Source: Phytoseiulus persimilis (Eukaryota > Arthropoda > Arachnida > Mesostigmata > Phytoseiidae). From it: a stretch of 64,000 bases of DNA. The stretch lies in NCBI GenBank assembly GCA_037576195.1, contig CM075101.1, positions 38,192,001 to 38,256,000 on the forward strand, written 5' to 3'. Both the position numbers and the translations under genes were made by a program. Positions within the stretch are counted from its first letter, which is position 1. Every line of letters starts with the position of its first letter. Shown here one piece after another: positions 9,501-20,159 of this stretch. The notes below the pieces were generated by a model, which had not been told where the DNA came from, did not search any database, and was given only the letters and a program-made list of their open reading frames with translations.

Positions 9501-12500
9501 GACGTATGGTACGAGCTCCGTGGGTGACCTCTGGGAGAAGCGAAAATTGAAACTTGCAGCCGTCATCAGCACAATAGGCAATGAATGGAGCGTTCCTCCG
9601 GAGCTGCTCCAGAAGCTCCCTCTGCCGGTCGCCGGACACATACAGGAGAAACGCGGTGTTCTCCGCGACGATATCAGCATGTATCAACTGCTGTCGAAGA
9701 GCATAGTTTTCGACACGACGAAATTGTTTGGATTCCAAGAGCGGAACACGCTATACGAAGGTGAACCCTCCGTGCTTCCACATTTCATGGAACCAGTTCT
9801 CGTAGATACCTACGGCCTCAAGGAGCCGTTGACCTATGTATATTATCTCTTGAAAAATCGTCCAGGCTGCGCCCTCGAATGTTTCTTCCGGAACTACAAA
9901 AGTACCCCGAAAATAATCAAAGCAGCCGGCAAACAGGTTGTTCGACTCGCACTGCACATGTTCACGGACGAGAAGTTCGTAGCCTGCTGTGTGGCGTTCT
10001 TAGAAGCCATAGGGCAGGATTCATCGAACCTGAGACTTCTGGTGGCTGTGGGTCGCCGATTGCTCCCCCGTTACGCCAAGCACGACCTCGTAGAAAACCT
10101 GTGTCACGTGCATTTCGCCAGTTTGTCTTCGCTGACAGCTAGTCAAAGCGCTGCCTACAAGGAGTCCGCACAAGTCATGTTGCAAGACTTGGACAACGTG
10201 ATCCGAGAAGAGTTCTCTGAAGACCACAGTCGCGTGCCCCTGTTGAAAGCACAGAGCATCGTTCTCTTGCAGTATGACTTCTGTATCGTACATCAGCTAG
10301 AAATGCCCTGTACAGTACTCGAGCTTTGTGCGGAAGCTGACAACTGGCTCGCCTTCATCGTCTGGGGACAAGTCTTGCAGATGAGCAGAAGGCGAATCAT
10401 GCCGGTGCTGAAACGATTCTCGAACCCAGTCTATCGGGAGCACCTCGAAAAAGCTCTGTCCCAAGTCAGCTCCTTGAAAGACCCCGCCACCAAGAGCTCC
10501 ATGACGCCTGTGAAACGGGTAAGCCGTAGTTTGAATGAAGTTTTTCCTCGCAGTTGGAGAAACGGGATGCTTCCGTCTCTAACGAAACCTATTCGAATTT
10601 GCTCGCGCTTCTTCTTCAGGACCTCCGAGCCTCACTTTACAACAGGATCGGAGTAGTCAAGCATCAACAGATCATCGATAACTTCAATTATTCGCCACCA
10701 GAACAAAAGAAGGATTCGAACTCAGACCCCGACTCATTTTCCTGCGCCAGCGATGAGTCATCGATGACCATGAACACCACCAATACGCAGGGCTCAGGTG
10801 TGTCATTCAGTTCCTCAGCATTTCAAAGATTTACCCAGCCCCTCTCGGTTCTCTCGTGGTCTCCGATGCCGGGTGTTGCCAGTTACTTGATCGATCCGCG
10901 ATTGAGTCCTCGGAGGGGGTGCACTTACGGGACTCTGAGATCGGATGAATCGGAGCGCGAGAGTCACGGCACCTGCATTCATTTCAGGTGGAGAACGCAC
11001 CTATGCGGCAAACTTGATAGATCTGGTGGTATCGAGTCATCAGAGGAAATTCCCCGTTGGTGAGCTTCTTTCAGCTGCCACATACCATTGGAATCCAGCT
11101 CCAGCCCTCGTCGCTACTCACTATAACGAGAACATTGAGCAGTGCTTCGCGATTTGGCTAGAGACGACCACGATCATCAGCCACAGCAGATACGTGTCCG
11201 AAAAATGCTTGAGTGGCCTTCTCGAGTCGGTGGAAAACGCTCTGAAACTCCGATGTCTCCCTTCGCTGAGGCTGGGCTACATGCTGTTCTTGCCGGATTC
11301 TGTCGTCCTCCCGCTGGTGCACTACTTGCACGGCTTCCAGATTGATAAGAACTATTACGGCGGAGAGGAACACTGGCGAAGTTTTCTGGAGAAATTCGCC
11401 AAGGACAAGAGTGAAATCGAATTTGTGCGGAAAATCCTCATCTACGGAATTCTCATCTGTGACTCAGTCCATGAGCAACGACTGCTCTTGAAAAGATTCA
11501 AGACGGTCCCGTTGGACATGAAGCCTGATTTCCCATTCTTCGCTCAAATACTCGAATGCGTGGGCGAAATCGATTGGGAATTGCCTTTTGAGCTGATGCT
11601 GTTGACCGGAGAGCCTGAGGAGCTCGAAGATATCATGCGTCGAGAAGCCACGCGTCTCATAGAGCATCAGCAATACGATATGGCCATTCGGTTCAGTCGA
11701 GCGGCGAGGCTTTCACTCGATGATGTCATTTGTGAGCTGCTCAATCATCAGCTGGAGTCAAGAACCCATAGGTCCCTCCACGAGGGATCGTCTGGAGATT
11801 ACGACAACTCGGTCGAGTCCAACGCCAACACGATCATTGAGCAAGTCGCACAAGCGCGCAACCGCCATCTCGTCCGACGGGGGCTTTCCGTTAGTCTGAA
11901 ATCGTCGGTTTCTCGAGAGGAAACTGCTAGCCCCGGCGAACCGTTGATAGAGTCTGCAGGCTCCGCAAACACCGATTCGTCCTCGGCGAAATCTGTGAGA
12001 CGCAAAATATCCGTGCTGGCTGCTCAAAAGAGTGTGGATCTTTCGGAGCTGAAAGAAAAATCATTCTGGGACAGAGCTCATACTTTATTCAGAAAGCACA
12101 ATATATCACCAGCGACATGCTTCATGTTTTTCAAGCGTAAAAGCGAACAAGTCGACAGCATTCGAGATAAGTTCATTGCCATGAAGTACGCTCTGCGTTG
12201 GAACAACTCGGAGGTAATTCGACAGTGATACTTATGATGACGACAATCAGAGGGCCTGAGGGTGCCCGAATCAGTGCTTTCCGCTTCTGCATCGCTGTTT
12301 CTATTAACACCATACTCGCCAAACAGATGCATCGCACCCAGTGCTGGCGGCTGCTCCTGAAATGTATTGAAGGTGGAGATCTCGAGATCCTCGCGGACGT
12401 AGATTTTGAAGCAGAAGAACTCCTCCTGCTGCGAAGCTCCGAATACCCTCAAAGCAGAATTCTACTGGAAAGTGATTCTGTGAGTGAAGGAGCCTGATCG

Positions 12501-14948
12501 CCCATCGTTTTCCGAACCCGACAAATCTCATAAATCTCGTGAGGAATTCTTCATAGAATAGCGATTGTAACTCGGGTTTTGATGGATGTTTCGGAATTTC
12601 ATTGAAGGAGAAGGAAGCCATGAAGCTCTTGATCGACATGCTCCTCTCGAAAGTTGCCTTCCGAGAGGCACAATTCGTGTCAACAGTCTTCTCGACAACA
12701 ACTGTAGAATACCAGTTGGCTGTGAGCTGTGTCCAGTTGGCTGAGGGTGTCATGGTTCCAGATTCAATTTCCACGCAGCTCAAGGATCAGCTCGCGAACG
12801 ACGCGACGGATAGAGGACGGAGGGTAAGTCCGTTCTAATTCTCTGATTTCCGACTCGCAGCGCCCATGCTATTTCCCCAAGACGCCTGCTCGTGTATTAT
12901 CTGGTTGACGTTTCTCTGAAATCTATTCAATCGTTCTAGGTTCGACTTTCGAATTCAGTGAGCTCTGAATCTTGCAATACGATCGAAGAGTTGACTTCGA
13001 TGGCCGGAGCCTCGCGCTCGATATGTCGAAGGGTATTGGTCCTTCACCTGCTGTCTACTTCGTTGAGCTCAGAATACGAGAAGCTCGCTCGTGAATCCGA
13101 CCCGTTGCAATTACTCACACGAATTCTTAATTCACGGCTGAGCAACAAATTCCAAATGGCGAAGGAATTGATAGCGGTGTACAATATTGAAGACATCGTT
13201 CTGTCCAGCTTCATTTATCGAGAGATCAAGAAGGCGCTGCTTTTCAAAGATGAAGAATTCGATGAATTCGATATGCTGGGTAACTTCGAACAAGTGGTCA
13301 GCTTGTGCAAAGACGCCACTATACTCGGCAATCGGATATTTTATGGTTTGAAAAAAGACGACGACATCCACATGGAGACAGATAAGCAAGGTGAGCCGAC
13401 TGTCGAACTCCTGAGGCTCATTGAAAGGAAGATATTGGCTCGTCAACCACTGATTTACCTACGAACCCTCGGACTTTCCCTCGCAGTGCTCTACAATGAG
13501 GTCGAACTCTGTATTTTGGCACACGAATGCTTCTCGGTTGCTTGTTGCATGGAAGGAATCTCACATGTTCTCCGCCATTGTCACACGCTCGTTCAGTGGC
13601 TCATCAGGTGAAGATGAAATTGACAGCTTTGTATTTATTTGATGGAGGAGGTACCGATTCTCGGTGAACATCTTGCCGTTAGAACCTAGACTTACCGAGC
13701 TCATGCTTTGCAGGTATGAAAAGTTCGCGCTGATGATTCGACTCCTGACCGGAATCGGCCGCTACAGTGAGATGTCGTTCGTGTTCGAAGCTCTCGAAGA
13801 ATACGACCGCTTCGAGATGCTGTTCCAACGGGGCATGGAAAAAGTTCGTGGGGAAAAGACTCATTTCTATGGATTCCTAAGCTCCGAGAAATCACGGGTT
13901 CGTTTAGCCATAATCACGAATGCTCTCCCGCAAGGTTCCGCATCTCAAAGTTGCCCTCCTGGATTATCTCAAGAAGAAGAAGGAGCCGTCTCATCTGGAC
14001 GCCATGTTCAAGCTCAACTTCACCATGCATCGGGAAATCGCCGAGATGCTTCTTGAATCTGCCTCAGAAAGAGTCGCCGCAGTCACAGCTTCGGAAGGTA
14101 TTATGGTCGCTCACATGCCGTTCGAGTTGATTTCCATGCCAAGAATACCCCGAGTTTCTCGTTGAAGCCACCCTCACCTCTCTCTCCACCAGATTCAACA
14201 TGGCCTGATGCAACGGATTTTCGTCAAATTGCCACAACTATGGAAACAGTGATCGTGGATTTGGCTGACGCAGCGGAATCGTTCGTCAAAGCCGACTGCA
14301 TGCTTCACGCTCTGGATTGCACAAAAAAAGCCGAGCTCCTTTCGTTGCAACTTCATTTCATTCAGAAAGGATCCAAGACCAAAGTGATCAAGCTCAATCA
14401 GGAAACATTCACGAAATGGTTCAATTCCCATCCAGTGAGTTGGATTCGGTATTCCTCGATGGGTCAAAGGTTCATTCAAGTGAACCCCGATGAGTTGAAC
14501 CCGATTTTTCCCTCAGGTTTTCTGCGAAGCTAAATTGGTAGCCGATGCCAGCTCATTCAATGTAGCTTGGTATTCTCCTCTCTTCTTGAACGTTGTGGTC
14601 AACGGAAACAGCATCTATCTCCAGGAATTCCAAACGAGAATGCAGCTTACCTCGGACATCGTTACGAAAATGACAGATTGGTTAGTTTGCCGCGAGGAAA
14701 TGCAAGCTTGGTGTCTCCTAGATAGCCTCTGCATCTCCAACCGACTCCTGAGAGACCCGATTTTTTTTTACAGCTACTTGAAGTTTCAACGTCCGACGCA
14801 AGCGATGCAAGCCATGCTCGAGATGATTCTAACAGAGCAACCCGACATTGAGACGAGATACTTCTGTGCCAAAAAACTCGGTTTCAAGATGGCATCCAAA
14901 CTCGAGAAGGATGAAGTTCTCCAAGACCTCCTAAGGGTTTCCCAATAA
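6515..14948 (+). CDS. SPG11: Spatacsin (SPG11 orthologue), 13-exon model
   Basis: Large scaffold protein that in other animals works with spastizin and the AP-5 adaptor in late-endosome sorting and autophagic lysosome reformation. Modelled exons: 6515-6708, 6750-6896, 6955-7094, 7241-10518, 10554-10797, 10988-12213, 12327-12479, 12608-12823, 12940-13607, 13714-13843, 13935-14097, 14193-14434 and 14517-14948. All phases close, giving 2,410 aa against 2,443 in human. Family blocks run in order: LCHLNGW-like ICKLNGWTNIS, LFGFQERNTLYEGE, FAYYL-like YVYYLLKNRPGCALE, and the diagnostic C-terminal spatacsin domain with RLLTGIGRYSEMSFVFEALE, LKVALLDYLKKK, MHREIAEMLLESA, DLADAAESFVKADCMLHALD and LSLQLHFIQKGSKTK. 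The first ATG is at 6515. The 6897 donor (GTTTTT) and 13844 donor (GTTCGT) are non-canonical and least certain. A polar Ser/Asn-rich linker is encoded at about 10690-10797. Confidence 0.93.
10519..10553 (+). other. 35-nt intron in spatacsin
   Basis: GTAAGC to a pyrimidine-rich CGCAG acceptor, 35 nt in all. Reading through it keeps a frame open for another 45 codons but leaves the downstream family frame. Removing it enters the frame leading to ASLYNRIGVV and on to the next exon in phase. Confidence 0.75.
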
Positions 14949-15251
14949 GGTTCACTGATGGATAGATTTTCATTTCCGCTACGACGATATTTCTTATAAA
15001 GTCATTGAGCAGCACACCTACAAGGCCCGGATAGGTCGTGCTCCGTCGTGTAACGGAGCGCAAGTTAAACACGCACCCCGTCGAAATTGAACCACTCGTG
15101 TTCAGCGACGGATGATCCTAGTGTACCATTCCAATAGTGAGATATGTATAGTGTCACGATGTTTTGCTAGTCAGGATCGTTCTGCTCAAATCGATTACCT
15201 GAGCAGGCGGCTTCATAAAGAACTATTTTTTTACGGAGTATTTTGATCTTC

Positions 15252-15257
15252 AATAAA
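15252..15257 (+). promoter_or_regulatory. Polyadenylation signal for spatacsin
   Basis: AATAAA about 300 nt beyond the spatacsin stop at 14948. Confidence 0.65.
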
Positions 15258-15703
15258 CTGTTGAACTAGGTGTGATGAAAACTTCGAAGGTGGTAGTCGA
15301 AACTTAATCGCGGGTTTTCAGCGTCGGATTGGTGGGCACGAGACATTGCCAAATATCCAATGTCAACAGACTTCAGCTGCACATGTTGCCACTGCTGGTC
15401 CCTCCGTTGTTCACTCTCGCTCACTTCTACGCTGCGGACAGGCGAGGGCGACGGTGTTGAGCCACCGCCCCTTCTTGCTGGAAGGTCTCAACGACTTAGA
15501 ATTCGTGTAACCCTCCTGGATATAGTTAAGCTCGGGTAGCCCGGAGTACCGTAAACCTCTCGCGCGTTTAGGTCTCGGGAGACACCTGTGGATCAACTGC
15601 TCCCGTGACCGTTTGTGGGAACTGAATATGACTTGTTGTTTCCGGAAGACAGGAGCTCTCCATAGAGATTCAAATTTCCCCGATTCATGAGAAATAGTGC
15701 TGC

Positions 15704-15727
15704 GGGGGGGGGGGGGGGGGGGGGGGG
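15704..15727 (+). repeat. Poly-G tract (24 G)
   Basis: Uninterrupted run of 24 guanines between the convergent spatacsin and eIF3j genes. It could form a G-quadruplex, and its exact length may be affected by sequencing error. Confidence 0.9.
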
Positions 15728-16334
15728 ATTTTTCCTGCTCCCGGCTGTCTCTCTCGACCCGATCCTCCTCCATTTTCGGAAGAAGTGGAAAGTGGAATAG
15801 GCTTGGCAGTTACCAAGCGTTGTTTGACCATTCCTTGATCCGATATCCGATCATGGACTCGTTGGTCCAGCTAGCGCTCTTCCCCAGAAGACAGGTTTGA
15901 TCAGAACTCTATTCCCCTGTTGTTTGGAGGAAGTAGCCAGCTCCAGCGTCGAACCGGGATGTCACCGGAGTCTCCGTCGAAGTCGACAGTATGGACACCA
16001 TAGCTGGTGCCCGCACCGTGATGAACAGGTCGTTGGGACCGGGACCATCACGAAACATCGAGGAACGACGATGGCCACCCTCGCCCGAATAGATCCTGTT
16101 CCTGCATCTTGACCACATCGCTCTCCTACGACATGTTGAGCCATCGATCCCTCAATCTGCGGCGTCAGGAGAGTCGTTGATGAGAAATCAGAATAGGAGC
16201 TTTTTGAAATGGGAAGCTTTCATATACAAGGTTTTCCTTGCACCGTCACAGGATCCGTCATCCCCGGAATTTTCCCCGATTCGCGAATGAAAATGCGAGA
16301 GCGTGTAAATTCAAACGGAGCTATTTTTGTTGGT

Positions 16335-16340
16335 TTTATT
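16335..16340 (-). promoter_or_regulatory. Polyadenylation signal for eIF3j
   Basis: AATAAA on the minus strand, about 170 nt beyond the eIF3j stop at 16513. Confidence 0.65.
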
Positions 16341-16512
16341 TTTCTTACAAAATTAATTGTACAACAACGGTTGCATTCTCACGTTCTTCCGCTCAGGTGG
16401 ATGGACCACTACCTACCCGACCCACACAAAACACTAGCCTCGGCATCCGCAAACGTTCAGAACGCTGGGATCCTCATCAGGAGTGAAGTAGAATTTGATA
16501 GACTCTGGAGTT

Positions 16513-18136
16513 CTACATGAAATCATCGAACTCCCCGCCACCGTAATCATCGAAAGTATCCATTTCACCGCGCTCTACTCTCAGCGAAGTTCCTTTGTTC
16601 TTCTTCTTCCCTTTCGTCAACTGGAATCGGAATCAGAAGTGAGTTATGCTTACCAAGCTATGAGACCTCGAGTGCACGAATCCCTGTATGAGACGCCGCC
16701 CCTCCCCCTGGATTCACTTACCTTTGTGAGTTTGATCTTCTCGTTTACAACAGTATTGACCGTGGAGCTAATTTTTCTGATATCGTCGACATCGAGGTTG
16801 GCCGTAAGGTCTCTGAGAAGTTCCTCGAGGAATCCGACATAGAGAGGACATTTCTCATTCGGAGTCAACTTCGCCACGAGGAGTTTGCGGAGATTGTCGT
16901 AGTCGTCTTTGTCCACAGGTACCAAGGAGTCGATGGTTCCACTAGCAGAAACTCCGCACGTTTCCATCGCGGTACGAAGATCTGACTCCTCTTGCATTCT
17001 TTGCCGCCGGAGCTTCTCCCGGTTCTGTTCTTCTGGTGATGTATGCTTTGATTCTTCCTCGATCTGCGCGGAAATTCGAACTCGAATCAGACTTCTGTTC
17101 GATCACGGATCAAATAGGAGGATGGAACTGGTCGAGCAATCATCTTCTTGGAGGAAGCTTGCTCTTCAGAACACGGACATGGTTCCTTACCTTTAGTCTT
17201 CGTTCCTCGGCTTCTTTCTTTTTCTTCTCCTCTCTTTCAGCGATGATCTGTGGTAGGGTTTTCTTCTTCTTTGGTTGGGATGCCACTGCCGGGGTCGAAT
17301 CCGACTGATCTTCATCATCTTCGTCATCCCAATTGTCTTTCACATCGTCCTCGTCCTCGCCTTCCCAGCGGTCAGACGGTTTCACCACCGGGTTTATAGT
17401 GGCTGTCTCTGCGTTATGGAAAATTATGTTTGTCCCAGGTAATCCTTCCCTCCTATAGTAATCATTTTGAGTCAGCTCGAGCGTCGACATCCGTAGAAGC
17501 GATTCGAACAAATCTCAGCCATTCCGGTTCTCACATTCGAATTATGATTAGCCACACAGAAACCGCGGAAAGCGCCAGTTCAAACAGCTGTGCTATCACA
17601 CTTCGCTAAGGGGGCCACCTCGTGTATACGAGGTACACGCTCGAAAAACGAGGATACAGTCGAGCATACTACAAACGTTAGGGAAACGAGTCGCGGGAAT
17701 GATAACGGAACGATTCACGAGAGAAACTGGGTGTGCTCAGCGCTCTCGGCGCCATGTGGGCGGTGTTCACCGAATCGAACCCACCAACGAGTGTGGCACA
17801 CATTCGATTTGAGAATCTCTTCAAAGACAGCGTCTCGCGGCTTCGGAAGTCATATCAAGTCGATACTGGTGCTCCGGGAAACATCACGCGACATGTCAGA
17901 GAGTTGTCGTCGAACTTTCCGTTCCCATGCCGAGAACATTCGAAAGTACTGATCGGTGAAGGCACATGCTGAGCGCCATGAGCCCATATGGAACCGAAAC
18001 TACGAGACGCAGTGAAAGTAGACCAAATCCTCCTAGCAAGCGATCGTGATTCGGCTGTTTCGATGTCGGCTCGGACTCAGCTCTGAACGGGAATCAGTGG
18101 AAAAATGGGAAAGTCCTTACCCCAATCGTCACTCAT
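16513..18136 (-). CDS. eIF3j: Eukaryotic translation initiation factor 3 subunit J, 4-exon model
   Basis: Loosely bound eIF3 subunit that sits near the decoding centre of the 40S ribosome and helps recruit eIF3 and recycle ribosomes. Exons on the minus strand: 18136-18121, 17408-17191, 17063-16722 and 16620-16513. Phases close to 227 aa, against 258 in human. The tiny first exon encodes MSDDWG up to a GTAAGG donor; splicing restores MSDDWE, a family-typical N-terminus. Next come the acidic DRWEGEDEDDVKDNWDDED block, a Lys/Glu-rich coiled coil, SPEEQNREKLRRQRMQEESD, the helical LYVGFLEELLRDLTANLDVD segment, and a KKKNKG tail ending DDYGGGEFDDFM, which matches the family C-terminus. The first intron is about 712 nt and the others near 100 nt. 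The assignment is firm; exon 1 is inferred from phase and family fit. Confidence 0.93.
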
Positions 18137-20159
18137 GACTGTGTGAATGGCCGATATCCTTTCGAAAAGAACCAAGCACAACTTCGAAACGGCAACCTGA
18201 GATGAATGGTGGTAAACAACCACTCGTCGGCACTGAAGTGAACTGACGCCTGACGAGAATTTATTCCAACCCGGTATGCACTCTGGTTTCTTCCCTCTCC
18301 ACGAGAAAGGTGCACGAGCACGTGGGTGATTGGACTCTGGATTTTCGAACCCTCGTCGCCGTCGTCGTTCAAGCACGAGTCCAACCTCCGGGGCTTTCCC
18401 TCTTGCACCGGTCTGCGATCGCTGCGCCCTCTCAGTAACGCGCGCCACATGGCGATGCGGCGACGGGTGATACACCGGCTCCGAATCGGGGGAACCGAAA
18501 CTCTTGATAGACCTCCAAGAACTCTCTCAGAACTGATACGATGTATCGTCGGTCTGATTCGAAACTCGTGATCAAAGATCACGCGAGGTGACTATCGGAG
18601 CATGATTGCAAGGATGGTCAGATAGGGTTTCATCAAAGCGCAAATTCTGAGAAATGCTCGTCCAAGAATTAAAGAACAGAGCTGCTCCCCCGAACTTCCG
18701 AGGCTGGTGTTCTGGAGCATGAGGCTCTTCGTTGATTATGCCGGAATCTGATGAACCCGGCCGCACACTATCGATCGCAGTCCGGTGAAGATCACCTTCG
18801 ATGATTTTGAGGGGCCTGCCTGCTATCATCATATCTCTGTTCAATAGCAGGCAGTGTTCATGCGCTGAATCGATTCTCGGATGCACGTCGAGGTTCGCCG
18901 GAACTTTGGCGGGTGTATCAGCCTCTCAGAATCATTCAAGTGGTGCCTTCTTCCCTCCGGACGACAGCAACTCCGGGCAGATTGCAGCGAGGAGCAACCG
19001 TTTGTATCTCGCTTTCTGGTCGAGTTTCTTCCATTAATTTAGACCCTATTCAGTTTGATTTTGCGTTGGGCTGGAAAGATGTGCGGTTCCTATCTTTCTT
19101 ACTCGCAAACCTCCCTTCACTAGCAAACTTGCCGGCTTATTGCTCTCGGAACCTAGCGGCAGTTCCGTGGGGAAAGAGCGCGAGGGACAGCTTCTCAACG
19201 TCGTCGCCTTTCATTTTGCCATCCCGGTACTTCACATAGGAGCGCCGGTGCTACTGAAGGATGTCTTCTGGGGCTGAGTTTACTCGTTCAGGCCCTGAGT
19301 TTGAGAGCTCGCCCACGGAATCCGCTACTTCTCCGAAACCGAGCGCAACTTCTTCTTCCTCACGAAGGACTCCGCGCTGTTGGGAAATTACTGGGGATCA
19401 CCGAACAATAACTCATATCATTGGCAAATAGAATGCCTTCTGTCGGGCTGGACTGTGACACACCGGCCGGCTTTTAACGCAGCGGAAAAACGAAACGAAC
19501 AAAGATTCAATCGAAATATGATGATGATCACGACCAAACCTGTCTATGGGCAACGGACAATAGTTCTCGATTCTTTTCGAGCTCTCCTGCGAAAGACCTC
19601 TTCTCAGACGCCTCCAGACGGGTTTGCTTGATAACGCGGAGTTCGAGACACTATGTCCTCCGACAAGTGGAAGTGCCGTATTGGATTTCTGATGGCGTCG
19701 ATTTTGGCTGCTACTTTCCTCTGGCTCCTCCGTACGTCGGGGATATCAATATCAGCTCATTGACACACGACGAGCTCCACATCCATATCCTCCACCAGGT
19801 GACACCATGGGGGAATGGAATCAGAAATTCCTCTGTTGACACCGCGGACCCGAATATCTAACTCTGAGCTTTCCTTTGCCGATGGATTTTCCCTTGCTGC
19901 ATCTTCCCTCTAGACCGAATCACACCGTTACCGATGAATTATTTTTTGCAGTCCCCGCTTGCTCCCGCTTGCTGCCTCGGGTAGAATCAGTGCCGTGACC
20001 GCGGCGCGGCGGTTGAGGGACCAGCTTTTCTTTTCGGCGGCTTTCCGGCCGTTCGTTGAAGCGAACAGCAACGGTGCTCGACCCGGAGCAGCAGAGATCA
20101 TCATCCGTATCGGCATAGAGCGCGGCGGGCGAGCGAGTTCACTTCGGTGTTTATTTACC
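18137..20159. other. Divergent intergenic region between eIF3j and MPP10
   Basis: About 2 kb between two start codons pointing away from each other. A Ser/Thr/Pro-rich ATG frame at 19261-19431 is low complexity and has no donor or homology I can see, so I do not call it. Promoters for both genes must lie here, but no TATA box stands out. Confidence 0.5.

Larger units (their letters stand above)
14949..16334. other. Tail-to-tail region between spatacsin and eIF3j, with poly-G tract
   Basis: Contains the spatacsin 3' untranslated region and, on the other strand, sequence downstream of eIF3j. A 24-base G run lies at 15704-15727. No further gene is visible. Confidence 0.6.

Noticed and set aside
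10519..10656. C-terminal 45 codons of the large spatacsin frame read past the donor
   Set aside because: They translate the 35-nt intron and then the wrong frame of the next exon.
17409..17511. Upstream extension of eIF3j exon 2 with an in-frame ATG at 17511
   Set aside because: The acceptor at 17409-17411 joined to MSDDWG restores the family N-terminus; the extension has no family resemblance.
19261..19431. Ser/Thr/Pro-rich ATG frame in the eIF3j-MPP10 gap
   Set aside because: Low complexity, no donor or homologue visible, and of chance length.
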